A stretch of 40,987 nucleotides of DNA from Bog-756 sp035531955 (GCA_035531955.1 DATKRZ010000046.1:1-40987), one strand, 5' to 3'; shown: positions 1 to 8,961, counted from the first letter of the stretch. Notes: a model not told the origin generated them from the sequence alone. A program made the numbers and translations.

Positions 1-945
1 CTTGGTGGTGACGTCCTTGTCCATGGTCCGGTCGGCCTGCTCGATCAGGCTGAGCACGTCGCCCATCCCGAGGATCCGGTCGGCCATCCGGTCGGGATGG
101 AACAGGTCGAAGTCGTCGAGCTTCTCGCCGGTGGAGGCGAAGGCGATCGGCTTGCCCGCCACCTCCTTGACCGAGAGCGCCGCCCCGCCCCGGGCGTCGC
201 CGTCGAGCTTGGTGAGGATCACACCGTCGAGCTCGAGCGCCTCATGGAACGCCGCGGCCGTCGACACCGCGTCTTGGCCGGTCATCGCATCGATCACCAG
301 GAACGTGTAGTGGGGGTCCACGGCTGCGGCGATGTGGCCGATCTCGGCCATGAGGTCCTCGTCGACGGCCAGACGGCCGGCGGTGTCGACGATGAGGACG
401 TCCCGGCCCAGGCGCCGGGCCTCATCGAGCCCGGCGGCGGCCACGGCGACCGGGTCAGTGGGCTGGCTGAAGACGGTGATGCCCGCCTGCTGCCCGAGCA
501 CCCTCAGCTGCTCGACCGCCGCCGGTCGCTGGAGGTCGGCCCCGACCAGGAGCGGGTTGCGGCCCTGCTGTTTGAACCAGCGGGCCAATTTGGCCGACGC
601 CGTGGTCTTCCCGGAGCCCTGCAGCCCGGCCAGGAGGATGACGGTGGGGGGCCTGCCGGCGTAGGAGAGCTTCAGGGTCTCGCCGCCGAGGATCGCCACG
701 AGCTCCTCGTTGACGACCTTGATGACCTGCTGCCCGGGGCTGAGGTTCTGGGAGAGCTCGAGTCCGGCGCACCGCTGGCCTACCGCCTCGGTGAAACGCC
801 GGGTCACCCCGATCTCCACGTCGGCCTCGAGCAGGGCGGTGCGGATCTCGCGGAGGACCTCGTCGATGTCCGCCTGGGTCAGCCGTCCCCGGCTTCGCAG
901 ACGGCTGAGGATCCCCTCGAATCGGTCGGTCAGGCTCTCGAACAT
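1..945 (-). CDS. ffh: Signal recognition particle GTPase Ffh, 3' end beyond window
   Basis: This is the SRP54-type GTPase that binds signal sequences and 4.5S RNA and delivers ribosomes to FtsY at the membrane. The 315 visible residues give the N helical bundle (MFESLTDRFEGILSRLRSRG) and the complete G domain: the P-loop GLQGSGKTT, DTAGRLAVDEDLMAEI, TKLDGDARGG and the closing FHPDRMADRILGMGDVLSLI. The Met-rich M domain must lie left of position 1, so the gene is cut by the window edge rather than truncated. The ATG at 945 begins a standard Ffh N-terminus. It is the last visible gene of the smc-ftsY-ffh series, 95 bp after the ftsY stop, so it may have its own promoter. Identity is certain from the motifs. 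Confidence 0.97.
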   Translation of the reverse strand, partial: MFESLTDRFEGILSRLRSRGRLTQADIDEVLREIRTALLEADVEIGVTRRFTEAVGQRCAGLELSQNLSPGQQVIKVVNEELVAILGGETLKLSYAGRPPTVILLAGLQGSGKTTASAKLARWFKQQGRNPLLVGADLQRPAAVEQLRVLGQQAGITVFSQPTDPVAVAAAGLDEARRLGRDVLIVDTAGRLAVDEDLMAEIGHIAAAVDPHYTFLVIDAMTGQDAVSTAAAFHEALELDGVILTKLDGDARGGAALSVKEVAGKPIAFASTGEKLDDFDLFHPDRMADRILGMGDVLSLIEQADRTMDKDVTTK

Positions 946-954
946 GGGGTCTTC

Positions 955-960
955 AGGCTA
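955..960 (-). promoter_or_regulatory. Candidate -10 box of ffh (TAGCCT)
   Basis: TAGCCT on the minus strand ends 9 nt before the ffh ATG, and no clear Shine-Dalgarno sequence lies between. The same TANNNT with 9 nt spacing precedes fabZ and rpmF. Transcription would begin 1-3 nt before the start codon. No convincing -35 box is visible. Confidence 0.35.
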
Positions 961-1040
961 CAGGACCCCGGCTGGTGACGTGCCTCCCCCGGCGCCCCGA
1001 TCAGACTCGACAGCTCAGATCAGACTCGCCTCGGACTCAG

Positions 1041-2330
1041 TCAGAACAGCGCGTCCACGAACGCCACCGGATCGAAGTCGACGAGATCGTCGACTCCCTC
1101 CCCGAGGCCCACCAACTTCACCGGCAGGCCGAGCTCCTGCTGGATCGCCACCACGATCCCCCCCTTCGCCGTCCCGTCGAGCTTGGTCAGCACCACCCCG
1201 GACACGTCCACCGCTTCGAGGAACACCTTCGCCTGGGCCAGGCCGTTCTGACCGGTGGTGGCGTCGAGCACCAACAGCACCTCCACCACCCGGCCCGGGG
1301 ACCGGTCGGCGACCCGCCGGATCTTCTTCAGTTCCTCGATCAGGTTCACCTTGTTGTGGAGGCGGCCGGCGGTGTCGGCGAGCACCACCCCGTGCCCCCT
1401 GGAGGCGGCCCGCTGCACGGCGTCGAAGACCACCGAGCTCGGATCGCCGCCCTCCGAACCCCGGACGATGTCGGCCCCGGCCCGCGACGCCCACATGGCC
1501 AGCTGCTCCCCCGCCGCCGCCCGGAACGTGTCGCCCGCGGCCAGCAGCACCTTGGTGCCCGCAGCTGACATCCGGTTGGCCACCTTCCCCACCGTGGTGG
1601 TCTTGCCCACCCCGTTGACGCCCACGAACAGCCACACCTCCACCGGGCGCCGCTCGCCCCCTGGCTCTCCGACGGGCTCGGCCCCTGGCTCTCCGACGGG
1701 CTCTCCGACGGATCCTCCGCCGGAGCCATGCCTCTCGGGCGAGCCGGGCACGGCCAAGGCGGCGTCACCGGTCGAGAGCACGCCGACGAGATCCGACTTC
1801 AACGCGTCGACCAGTGCATCAGGACCGACGATGTCCCCGCGCTTCACCCTGGCCCGCAGGGCGTCGAGTAGGGCGTCCGTCGCCCCCACACCGACGTCGG
1901 CCCTGATCAGCGCCTCCTCCAGCTCGTCCCAGGTGCCGTCGTCGACCTTTCCCCGAGCTCGTACCGACCCCAGGTAGCCCGAGAGGAGCCCGCGGGCCTT
2001 GCCCAGGCGGCTCCGGTAGGAGACCGGCCCGACGGCCGGAGGGGTGCCCTCCACACCGGCGGCCGGGGCCTCCTCGTCGGGCATCCGGGTCGGGGCCACC
2101 TCGGCGCCCGGGGTGGCCTGGGCGATCCTGGTGGCCTCGGCGCTCCGGTCCAGCTCGACATCGGTGGTGGCGTCGCTGGCCACCTCGCCCGGGGGGACCC
2201 GGCTCTTGGCGCCCCGGCCGCGCAGTCGCAGCGCCAGCGCCACGCCGCCGCCCACCGCCAGCACGGGGACGGCGACGGCCAGTCCGATGCCGACATCGGA
2301 CGCAGCGGCCGCCACGGCGGGGTCGATCAC
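1041..2330 (-). CDS. ftsY: SRP receptor FtsY
   Basis: FtsY is the membrane-associated GTPase that docks Ffh-ribosome complexes at the translocon. The 429 residues comprise a hydrophobic N-terminal segment (about 13-36, GIGLAVAVPVLAVGGGVALA), a disordered acidic A region to about 105, the N domain (about 108-190) and the G domain with P-loop GVNGVGKTTT at 237-246, DTAGRLHNKVNLIEEL, TKLDGTAKGG and the C-terminal GLGEGVDDLVDFDP. The membrane segment is the actinobacterial type of anchor. A Gly/Pro/Glu-rich linker with repeated VGEP units (about 205-226) sits between N and G and looks like a recent tandem expansion. The GTG start overlaps the smc stop by 4 bp (GTGA), implying translational coupling. 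Confidence 0.97.
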   Translation of the reverse strand: MIDPAVAAAASDVGIGLAVAVPVLAVGGGVALALRLRGRGAKSRVPPGEVASDATTDVELDRSAEATRIAQATPGAEVAPTRMPDEEAPAAGVEGTPPAVGPVSYRSRLGKARGLLSGYLGSVRARGKVDDGTWDELEEALIRADVGVGATDALLDALRARVKRGDIVGPDALVDALKSDLVGVLSTGDAALAVPGSPERHGSGGGSVGEPVGEPGAEPVGEPGGERRPVEVWLFVGVNGVGKTTTVGKVANRMSAAGTKVLLAAGDTFRAAAGEQLAMWASRAGADIVRGSEGGDPSSVVFDAVQRAASRGHGVVLADTAGRLHNKVNLIEELKKIRRVADRSPGRVVEVLLVLDATTGQNGLAQAKVFLEAVDVSGVVLTKLDGTAKGGIVVAIQQELGLPVKLVGLGEGVDDLVDFDPVAFVDALF

Positions 2331-5300
2331 TGGTCGGCGCCGGCGGCCGGCTCGGCCCCGACGACCTCATCACCCGGCCGCCCTCCGGAGGGCGGAGGCC
2401 CCGCGCCCTCGGGAGGCTGGCGGGCGAGGGGCGGCGGCGGTGACTGGGGCACGACCTGGGGCCGCACCGCGTCGAACGAATCCGGCACCGGTGAGTGGAG
2501 CTCGGGCCCGGAGCCCTTGTCGGGTCCGGCCCCTGTTCTGTCGAAGGCCGTGGCGTCGAAGGACGTGGCGTCGAAGGACGTGGAGTCGTGGGACGTGGAG
2601 TCGTAGTCCTCGGGGTCGTAGGCCGTGCCGTCGATCCCCGTGCTGTCTCCCTGGTGGCGCGGAACCCTCTGGCTGATCACCTTCGAGGAGCCACCGGGGG
2701 CCATGGTGACCCCGTAGAGGGCGTCGGCCGCCTCCATGGTGCGCTTCTGGTGGCTCACGATGATCAGCTGGGCCTCCCCCCTGAACTCGTGGACCAGGCC
2801 GAGGAATCTCTGGAGGTTGACGTCGTCCAGAGCGGCCTCGACCTCGTCCATCAGGTAAAAAGGCGAAGGCCGGCTCCGGAACACGGCGAACAGGTAGGCG
2901 AGGGCCACGAGGGACCGCTCGCCACCCGACAGCAGTGACAGCCTTCGGACGTTGCGGCCGGCCGGGCGGACCTCCACCTCGACCCCGGTGTCGAGCAGGT
3001 CCTCGGGGTCGGTCAGGGAGAGCCGGCCGGTGCCTCCGGGGAACAGCGAGGTGACCAGGTTCGAGAAGTGCTCGTTGACGTCGGAGAAGGCGGCGTCGAA
3101 GACGTGCATGATCTCGTCGTCGAGAGTCCGGATGAGGTGGTGGAGCTCCCGCCGGGCCGAACGCACGTCCTCCACCTGAGCCTCGAGGAACTGGTGGCGC
3201 TCACTGAGCTCCGAGAGCTCCTCGAGTGCCAGTGGGTTGACCGGGCCGAGGGCCGCCAGCTCGGCCTCGAGCTGGCCGATCCGGGTGGCGGGGTCGGAGC
3301 CCTCGGGGAGCTCGGGTACCGGGGCGGACATGGCCGCCTCCGGTGGGCATGCCAGCTCCCGCCGCAGGGCCTCGACCACCGACTCACGTCGGATGCTCGC
3401 CTCGACCAGGTCCAGCTCGACCTTCTGGAGACGGCCGCGGGCGGCGGCCAGCTCGTGCTCGTTGGCGGACCGCTGGCGGCGCAGCTCCTCGAGCCTGGCC
3501 CCACCGGCGCGGACCGCCTCGAGCTGGAGCCGGTAGCGATCGCGCAGTTCCGCCAGGGCCAGGTCCAGACGGTCCTGGGCCGAGGCCACCACGACCAGCA
3601 GCCGCTCGACGGCGGTGGCGTCCGCTTCGAGTCGCCTCCTCCGCTCGGCAGCCTGGCGCCGCTCGTCGGCGTGGCCGGTCAGCCTGCGCTCGACCTCCTG
3701 CAACCGCTCGGCCAGCACCCGTCGGCGCTCGACCAGACCGGCTGACCGCGCCTCCCACACCCCTCGCATGGCGGCGGCCTCGGCGATTCTCTCGTCGATC
3801 CGCCGCCGCTCCCCCCGGGATGCTCCCGCCCGCTCGGCCGCCCCGGCCCTGGCCGCCTCCAGGCCGGGGAGCTCCTCGCGGAGCTGCACCCCCCGAGCCG
3901 AGTCCCGGAGGATCCGGTCGCCGAGCTCGGCATGGTCGCGGCGGATCTCCTCGAGCTCGGCCACCAGAGCCGACAGGTCGGCCGCCACCCGCTGACGGGC
4001 CGACCGGGCCGCCTGGTGGGCGGCCTCATTGCGGTCGTCGGACCGGACCGCCTCGGCGGCGGCGGTCATGGTCGCGTCCACCCCGGCCCTGGCCGCCCTG
4101 CGTTCCTCCGCGGTCTCCGAGGCGGCGGCGGTGGCCGCGTCGGCCCGCGCCCTCGCCTCTTCGACCAGGGCGGCGGTGACCACTCCGCCCGCGGCCCGGA
4201 CCCGCCAGCCGGTGGAGGAGAACCGGTCCCCGTCCTTTGTCACGACCACCAGGTCGGGACGGGCCAGGGCCAGGTCGATGGCCTCGGACCATCCGCCCCG
4301 GGCACAGCACGACCCGGCCAGCAGCGTGTCGAGCGCGGCATCCAGGCCAGGAAGGTGGCGGTCGCCGGGTCGCGGCCGCACGTGCCGGCGGATCGACTCG
4401 GTCCCGGCCGGTTCCGGGTCCTCGGCGCCCGGCCCCGCGTCGCCGACGGACGATTCGGTGAGGGCCAGCACGGCGCCGGTGGCCCCGCCCTGGCGCAACC
4501 GGGACAGCGCGGCCTTGGCCGGCGCCCGGCCCGACACGACCACGGCCGCCACCGAGGCCCCGGCCGCGGCCTCGAACGCCTCCTCCCACCCGGCATCCAC
4601 CTCCACCACGTCGAGCAGGGTCCCGACCACGCCGTCGATGCCGGCCAGGAGTTCGGCCCCGGCCGCCCCCCGTGCCTCGTCGAGGGCGCGCTCGAGCGCA
4701 TCGGCCCGGGCCGTCGAACGGTGGAGCTCCTGTTCGGACTGGCGCAGGGCCTCCTCGGCCACCTCGAGGCGCCGGGTGGCACGGGCGTGGGCGGCCTCCG
4801 TCTCGGCCACCGCCGTCTGCAGCTGATGGCGTGCCTGCTCGGTCTCGGCCAGGCGCTCGCCCAGCTCGTGGTCCTCGCCTTCGAGGAGCGCGGTGCGGCG
4901 CTCGGCGGCGGACAGCCGGGCTCCCAGTTGGTCGAGGGCCCGCCGATCCCGCTCGAGGGAGTGGTCGAGGGCGGCGACCTGGGCCCGGGCCACGGTGACC
5001 GCCTCTTCGGCCTGCCGGAGCGCGGCCCCGTCCCCCCATGCCTCGAGATGGGCCTCGAGCTCGGCGGCGGCGGCCCGCTCGGCGACGACGACCGCCTCTT
5101 GCTCCGGCACCAGCGAGGCAGCTTCAGCACCAGCGGACTCCAGGTCTGCAGCCAGCCGGGCGCCCTCGGCCTCCAGCGTCGAGACGACATCGGCGTCGGC
5201 GGCGGCGTCGAGCGCCTGGGCCAGCGACCGCTGGCGCTCGCGGAGGACGCCCGAGAGCCCCCGGGCCCGCTCGACCATGCCCTCGGCCCGGCCCAGGGCG

Positions 5301-6157
5301 GAGGCGAGATCGGACTCCCGCTGGGCCGACATCTCGTCGGCGGTCCGCTCGGTGTCGGCGTCGAGCTGGCTCAGCGACACCCGCAGGCTCTCCTCCGCGT
5401 CCCGCAGTTCGGCCTGGGACCTGGCCCCCTCGGCGTGCCTGGCGTCGAGGGCCTGGAGCTCCGACCCGGCCACGTAGAGGCGGACCGAGCGGAGCTCCTC
5501 GGCCAGCCCCGTGTACGAGCGGGCGGCCGCCGCCTGGCGCTCGAGGGGCCGGATCTGCCGTTTCACCTCGCGGACCAGGTCGAACAGTCGCTCGAGGTTC
5601 TCCTCGGTGGAGGCCAGGCGCCGCTCGGACCGTTCGCGCCGGCGTCGGAACTTGAGCACCCCGGCCGCCTCCTCGATCACCGCCCGCCGGTCCTCCGGCC
5701 GGGCCTCCAAGATGGCGTCGAGGTGCCCCTGGCTGATGATGACGTGCTGCTGACGGCCCACACCGGTGTCGGAGAGGAGCTCTTGGACGTCAAGGAGCCG
5801 ACAGGGGGCACCGTTGATCGAGTACTCACTGTCGCCCGACCGGAACAGGGTGCGGGTGATGGTGATCTCGGCCAGGTCGGTGGCCAGTTTGCCGGCGCTG
5901 TTGTCGATGGTCAGGGCCACCTCGGCCCTTCCCAGCGCGGGGCGGTTGGCCGTCCCCATGAAGATGACGTCCTCCATCTTGGCCGAGCGGAGGGTGCGCG
6001 GGCCCTGGGCACCCAGGACCCAGGCCACGGCGTCGACCACGTTGGACTTGCCGCTCCCGTTGGGACCGACCACCACCGTGATGCCGGGCTCGAATTCGAG
6101 CACCGCCGGGTCGGCGAAGGACTTGAATCCTTTGAGGGAGAGCGACTTCAGGAACAC
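2327..6157 (-). CDS. smc: Chromosome segregation protein SMC with long C-terminal tail
   Basis: This is the structural maintenance of chromosomes ATPase, which organises and segregates the nucleoid with ScpA/ScpB. The 1276 residues show the N-terminal Walker A GPNGSGKSN at 31-39, long coiled coils, a hinge at about 500-650 (GIDGVVGTLLDVVEVDAGWE), a second coiled coil, the signature LSGGE at 1076-1080 and Walker B FYLMDE at 1100-1105. Bacterial SMC usually ends shortly after the ATPase head at about 1150-1190 residues. Here about 107 extra residues (1170-1276) follow: a pentapeptide repeat zone (1185-1206) and then a Pro/Gly/Glu-rich low-complexity stretch. The start is GTG at 6157, giving the classic MFLKSLSLKGFKSF. 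It lies in the usual rnc-smc-ftsY order with fpg just upstream. Confidence 0.97.
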   Translation of the reverse strand: MFLKSLSLKGFKSFADPAVLEFEPGITVVVGPNGSGKSNVVDAVAWVLGAQGPRTLRSAKMEDVIFMGTANRPALGRAEVALTIDNSAGKLATDLAEITITRTLFRSGDSEYSINGAPCRLLDVQELLSDTGVGRQQHVIISQGHLDAILEARPEDRRAVIEEAAGVLKFRRRRERSERRLASTEENLERLFDLVREVKRQIRPLERQAAAARSYTGLAEELRSVRLYVAGSELQALDARHAEGARSQAELRDAEESLRVSLSQLDADTERTADEMSAQRESDLASALGRAEGMVERARGLSGVLRERQRSLAQALDAAADADVVSTLEAEGARLAADLESAGAEAASLVPEQEAVVVAERAAAAELEAHLEAWGDGAALRQAEEAVTVARAQVAALDHSLERDRRALDQLGARLSAAERRTALLEGEDHELGERLAETEQARHQLQTAVAETEAAHARATRRLEVAEEALRQSEQELHRSTARADALERALDEARGAAGAELLAGIDGVVGTLLDVVEVDAGWEEAFEAAAGASVAAVVVSGRAPAKAALSRLRQGGATGAVLALTESSVGDAGPGAEDPEPAGTESIRRHVRPRPGDRHLPGLDAALDTLLAGSCCARGGWSEAIDLALARPDLVVVTKDGDRFSSTGWRVRAAGGVVTAALVEEARARADAATAAASETAEERRAARAGVDATMTAAAEAVRSDDRNEAAHQAARSARQRVAADLSALVAELEEIRRDHAELGDRILRDSARGVQLREELPGLEAARAGAAERAGASRGERRRIDERIAEAAAMRGVWEARSAGLVERRRVLAERLQEVERRLTGHADERRQAAERRRRLEADATAVERLLVVVASAQDRLDLALAELRDRYRLQLEAVRAGGARLEELRRQRSANEHELAAARGRLQKVELDLVEASIRRESVVEALRRELACPPEAAMSAPVPELPEGSDPATRIGQLEAELAALGPVNPLALEELSELSERHQFLEAQVEDVRSARRELHHLIRTLDDEIMHVFDAAFSDVNEHFSNLVTSLFPGGTGRLSLTDPEDLLDTGVEVEVRPAGRNVRRLSLLSGGERSLVALAYLFAVFRSRPSPFYLMDEVEAALDDVNLQRFLGLVHEFRGEAQLIIVSHQKRTMEAADALYGVTMAPGGSSKVISQRVPRHQGDSTGIDGTAYDPEDYDSTSHDSTSFDATSFDATAFDRTGAGPDKGSGPELHSPVPDSFDAVRPQVVPQSPPPPLARQPPEGAGPPPSGGRPGDEVVGAEPAAGADQ
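2540..2605 (-). repeat. 15-bp tandem repeat in smc tail
   Basis: About four units of 15 bp code for DSTSH, DSTSF, DATSF and DATAF, SMC residues 1185-1206. The period is a multiple of three, so gain or loss of a unit keeps the frame. Units differ by a few bases, so the array is not brand new. Confidence 0.85.
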
Positions 6158-6266
6158 CGGGTGCTCACCCTATCGGCAGCCACCGGTGCACGGGGAAGAC
6201 CCCGGTTGGTGCGGCGCGCCGGCGCGGGCGGTCGCGGCGCGGAGGCGGTCCGGCGGACGATGGTCC

Positions 6267-7109
6267 TCAGACCTGGCAGTGCTCGCAGAAGTACGTCGAG
6301 CGCCCGCCAGACTTGACCTTGACGATGGTGGCGCGGCACCTCCGGCAGGCCTGGCCCTCGCGGTCGTAGGCCTGGTGCTGGTCCTGGTAGTCCCCCACCT
6401 CGCCGAACAGGTCACGGTACTGCTCGTCGGCCAGTGAGGATCCCCGCCGCTTCACCGCCTCGGCCAGGGTCTCGACCATGGCCCGGTACAGGCGCCGCAC
6501 CTCCTGGGAGGAGAGCGAGTTGGACAGGCGGTCGTAGCGCAGCCCGGCCGCGAACAGGATCTCGTCGGCGTACATGTTGCCGATCCCGGCCACGAACTCC
6601 TGGTCCATCAGGAGCGCCTTCAGGCCCCGCTTCTGTGCGGCCAGCAGCACCCAGAACTTCTCCCAGCTCATGACGTCCTCCAGCGGATCGAACCCGAGGT
6701 GGGAGAGCTCGGGCAGGGCCGGTTGGCCGTCCTCGGGGGCCGCCGACACGAACAGCTCCCCGAACGTCCGGGGATCCACGAATCGCAGTTGTCCGCCCTG
6801 GGTGAAGGTGATGACCGCGTGGGTGTGCGGCGCCTTGGCCTCCTTCACGTTCTTGGCCCGCTGCAGCTGCCCGCTCATGCCCAGGTGGACGACGAGGGTC
6901 TGCCCGTCCTCGAGGCCGAGGAGCAGGTACTTCCCCGCCCGGTCGATGGACTTGATGGTGTGGCCCTCCAGCCGGGCGCGGAAGTGCTTGGCGCTCTGGT
7001 GGCGCCGGACCGTGCGACCGTTCCTCACCTCGACGGTCTTGATCTTCCGGCCCACGACCTCGCTCTGCAGGTCGCGCCGGATCGTCTCGACCTCGGGCAG
7101 CTCAGGCAT
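6267..7109 (-). CDS. mutM: Formamidopyrimidine-DNA glycosylase (Fpg/MutM)
   Basis: This is a bifunctional base-excision enzyme that removes 8-oxoguanine and formamidopyrimidines and nicks the abasic site. The 280 residues start MPELPEVETIRRDLQ, giving the catalytic N-terminal Pro after Met removal and the adjacent Glu. They end with the zinc finger CRRC...CEHC (C-x2-C-x16-C-x2-C). The helix-two-turn-helix zone before it reads GIGNMYADEILFAAG. The ATG at 7109 is fixed by the conserved N-terminus; the open frame continues upstream but that part is rnc read in another frame. It overlaps the rnc stop by 8 bp (ATGCCTGA), and the rnc-fpg-smc order is typical of actinobacteria. Confidence 0.97.
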   Translation of the reverse strand: MPELPEVETIRRDLQSEVVGRKIKTVEVRNGRTVRRHQSAKHFRARLEGHTIKSIDRAGKYLLLGLEDGQTLVVHLGMSGQLQRAKNVKEAKAPHTHAVITFTQGGQLRFVDPRTFGELFVSAAPEDGQPALPELSHLGFDPLEDVMSWEKFWVLLAAQKRGLKALLMDQEFVAGIGNMYADEILFAAGLRYDRLSNSLSSQEVRRLYRAMVETLAEAVKRRGSSLADEQYRDLFGEVGDYQDQHQAYDREGQACRRCRATIVKVKSGGRSTYFCEHCQV

Positions 7110-7833
7110 CCCCTCCGCCTCTCTCAACCTCCAACGATCCACAGGCGACCTGGGCGGCGACCTGTTCGGCGTCCTTTTTGGACCGCCCCTCCCCCGCTCC
7201 GAGGCGCTGGCCAGCAACGTACACCGTGGCCAGGTACCTCCGAGCATGGTCGGGACCGAATCCCTCCACCTCGTAGCGGGGGATGCCCCGCCCGAGGCGC
7301 ACGGACTGCTCCTGGAGACGGCTCTTGTGGTCGGACACCCCGGGCTCGCCCACGGCCGCACCAATTCGGTCCCCGAGCAGGGAGAGGACCAGTCGGTCGG
7401 CCGCCACCAGCCCTCCGTCGAGGTAGACGGCCCCGATCACCGCCTCGGTGGCGTCGGCCAGGATCGAGTCCTTGGTCCGGCCGCCGGACGAGTCCTCGCC
7501 CCGGCCCAGCCGGAGATGGTCGTCCACCCCGAGGTCCAGTGCCACCTCGGCCAGCACCTTCGTGTTGACCACCGAGGCCCTGACCTTGGACATCATCCCG
7601 TCCGAGAGCTCCGGGTGGTTGCGGTAGGTGTGCTCGGCGACCACCAGGCCCAAGACGGCGTCGCCGAGGAACTCGAGGCGCTCATTTGAGGTCCGGCCCT
7701 CCTGCTCGGCGCACCACGACCGGTGGGCCATGGCCCGGTCAAGGAGGGTCGGATCGGCAAACCGATAACCGATCTTCTCCGCCAGCCGGTCCTCCACCCC
7801 GGGCGCTCCCGGGTCGCCGGCGGACGATGCCAT
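7102..7833 (-). CDS. rnc: Ribonuclease III
   Basis: Double-strand-specific endoribonuclease for rRNA precursors and structured mRNAs. The protein has 243 residues from the ATG at 7833. The RNase III domain carries the signature NERLEFLGDAV at 50-60 with catalytic E54 and D58, and the second metal-binding pair D127 and E130 in ADATEAVIGAVYLDGG. A C-terminal dsRNA-binding domain spans about 168-235 and ends with the GRSKKDAEQVAA helix. The chosen start lies 7 bp after the acpP stop with GAGGA across that stop as ribosome-binding site; a longer reading would run into acpP. Gene order acpP-rnc-fpg-smc matches other actinobacteria. Confidence 0.96.
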   Translation of the reverse strand: MASSAGDPGAPGVEDRLAEKIGYRFADPTLLDRAMAHRSWCAEQEGRTSNERLEFLGDAVLGLVVAEHTYRNHPELSDGMMSKVRASVVNTKVLAEVALDLGVDDHLRLGRGEDSSGGRTKDSILADATEAVIGAVYLDGGLVAADRLVLSLLGDRIGAAVGEPGVSDHKSRLQEQSVRLGRGIPRYEVEGFGPDHARRYLATVYVAGQRLGAGEGRSKKDAEQVAAQVACGSLEVERGGGDA

Positions 7834-7840
7834 CGGGTCC

Positions 7841-8137
7841 TCAGGCCCCTCCGAGCTTGGCGTAGACGTAGTCCACCGCATCCCGCACGGTCCGCAGCTC
7901 CTCGAGGTCCTCGTCGTCGATGCGGAACCCCACCGACCGCTCGCCCAACTCCTCCTCGAGGCCCTCCACCAGTTCGATCAGCGCCAGCGAATCGGCGTCG
8001 AGGTCCTCGGCGAACGACGACGACTCCGAGATCCCGGCGGGCTCGATCTCCAGGATGTCGGCGAGCAGGTCGCGGATCAGGTCGAGGACTTGGGTCCGGT
8101 CGAGGGGACCCTTCTCCATATGGGTCTCTGCGGGCAC
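7841..8137 (-). CDS. acpP: Acyl carrier protein
   Basis: Carries growing acyl chains on 4'-phosphopantetheine in fatty acid synthesis. The 98 residues include the attachment motif EDLDADSLALIELV with Ser50 as the modified residue, in an acidic four-helix protein. The GTG start at 8137 is preceded by AGGAGAGACC (AGGAG at good spacing); a downstream ATG at 8119 is possible but has no such site. It sits upstream of rnc as in the classical plsX-acpP-rnc cluster, although here plsX is separated from it by three genes. An ACP of this length is about 15-20 residues longer than the E. coli protein, mostly at the N-terminus and in the helix II-III loop. Confidence 0.95.
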   Translation of the reverse strand: MPAETHMEKGPLDRTQVLDLIRDLLADILEIEPAGISESSSFAEDLDADSLALIELVEGLEEELGERSVGFRIDDEDLEELRTVRDAVDYVYAKLGGA

Positions 8138-8484
8138 GGTCTCTCCTGTGGTCGTCGTGTCGGTAGGGCTGGTCGGATTCTGTCGGGGTGGTCGGATCGT
8201 CCGGGTCGAGGGCCGGCGGACAAGAGCCGCGCCGGGCGTGGGGCGGTGGCATCGAACCGCCGCCGGCCCATGCCCGCAGCCCTGCCACCTGGAGAGATGT
8301 TACCGGACGAGGACATTCACCGAGGCGGGCGACGCCGGCAACCGCTCGGATCCGCGCTGGTGGCCCCGGACGGGTGCCGACGGTGGGACCGAGGCCGACA
8401 GCCAGCCGTCGGACTCGGGGAGACACCCTGGCGGAGGGCCACCAGGGCGCCGAACGGAGATGCGGGCCGTAGGGCCCCCGGACC
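8138..8484. other. Non-coding interval between acpP and glbO
   Basis: I find no convincing gene in these 347 bp; the frames that cross it have no recognisable domain. On the minus strand there is a TAACAT box at 8297-8302 that could be an acpP -10 with a leader of about 150 nt, but no -35 box at the right distance. The hairpin at 8426-8447 is listed separately. Confidence 0.5.
8426..8447 (-). terminator. Possible glbO terminator hairpin
   Basis: CCCTGG and CCAGGG form a 6-bp stem with a 10-nt loop about 40 nt after the glbO stop. There is no U tract, so this is only a weak candidate. Confidence 0.3.
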
Positions 8485-8883
8485 TCAGCCCGGGGCGTTG
8501 ATCAGGCTCCGGGCCGCCATCGACAGGTAGTCGAGGAGATCCTCCTGGTCGGCGGGGGCCAGGCCGGACCGGTGCACGGCATCGGTCATGTGGCGCAGCC
8601 AGGCGTTGGCCTGGGCCTCCCCGATGACGAACGGTGCGTGGCGCATCCGCAGCCGGGGGTGGCCGCGCTGCTCGCTGTAGTGGCGAGGCCCGCCCCAGTA
8701 CTGGCCGAGGAAGAGCGCCAGATGGGCTTTGGGCCCGGTCAGATCGTCCGGGTACAGGGGCCGCAGCAGGGGATCGGCGACGACACCGGCGTAGAAGCGC
8801 TCGACGAGGGCGGTGAAGAACGCTTCCCCACCCCACCGCTCGTAGGCGGACTCCTCGGGTCCGCGCTTGATCCGGATGGTCAC
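8485..8883 (-). CDS. glbO: Group II truncated haemoglobin
   Basis: A 2-on-2 globin of the actinobacterial GlbO type, binding haem and O2 and proposed to act in redox or NO protection. The 132 residues match family length. Visible residues are the N-terminal YERWGGEAFFTALVERFYAG with a probable B10 Tyr at 31, the proximal haem ligand His82 in MRHAPF and the group II-specific Trp95 (G8) in ANAWL. The GTG start at 8883 lies 6 nt after a TACAGT box, as expected for a leaderless transcript. It is divergent from the acyl-CoA dehydrogenase gene and sits inside an otherwise conserved plsX-acpP cluster. Confidence 0.93.
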   Translation of the reverse strand: MTIRIKRGPEESAYERWGGEAFFTALVERFYAGVVADPLLRPLYPDDLTGPKAHLALFLGQYWGGPRHYSEQRGHPRLRMRHAPFVIGEAQANAWLRHMTDAVHRSGLAPADQEDLLDYLSMAARSLINAPG

Positions 8884-8889
8884 GCCCCG

Positions 8890-8914
8890 ACTGTATGCGG
8901 ACCTCGATTAGCCT
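8890..8914. promoter_or_regulatory. Divergent promoter pair for glbO and acyl-CoA dehydrogenase
   Basis: Minus strand: TACAGT at 8890-8895, 6 nt from the glbO GTG. Plus strand: TTAGCCT at 8908-8914, giving an mRNA start near 8921 and a leader of about 40 nt with GGGAGG before the dehydrogenase GTG. The boxes are 13 bp apart, so the two polymerase footprints would overlap. Confidence 0.45.
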
Positions 8915-8961
8915 CGGACCAGCCCATTGCCGCAGATCGCTGCCCCTACCGGGAGGTCCCA

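Noticed and set aside
3932..6316. 794-codon open frame on the plus strand
   Set aside because: It is antisense to smc in a high-GC gene where third-position bias leaves long stop-free frames; the product is Gly/Arg/Leu-rich with no domain.
6267..7364. Longer 365-residue version of Fpg
   Set aside because: Fpg needs the Pro directly after the initiator Met for catalysis, so only the ATG at 7109 makes an active enzyme.
8090..8530. 146-codon plus-strand frame in the acpP-glbO gap
   Set aside because: No domain, no ribosome-binding site, and it runs into both neighbouring genes antisense.
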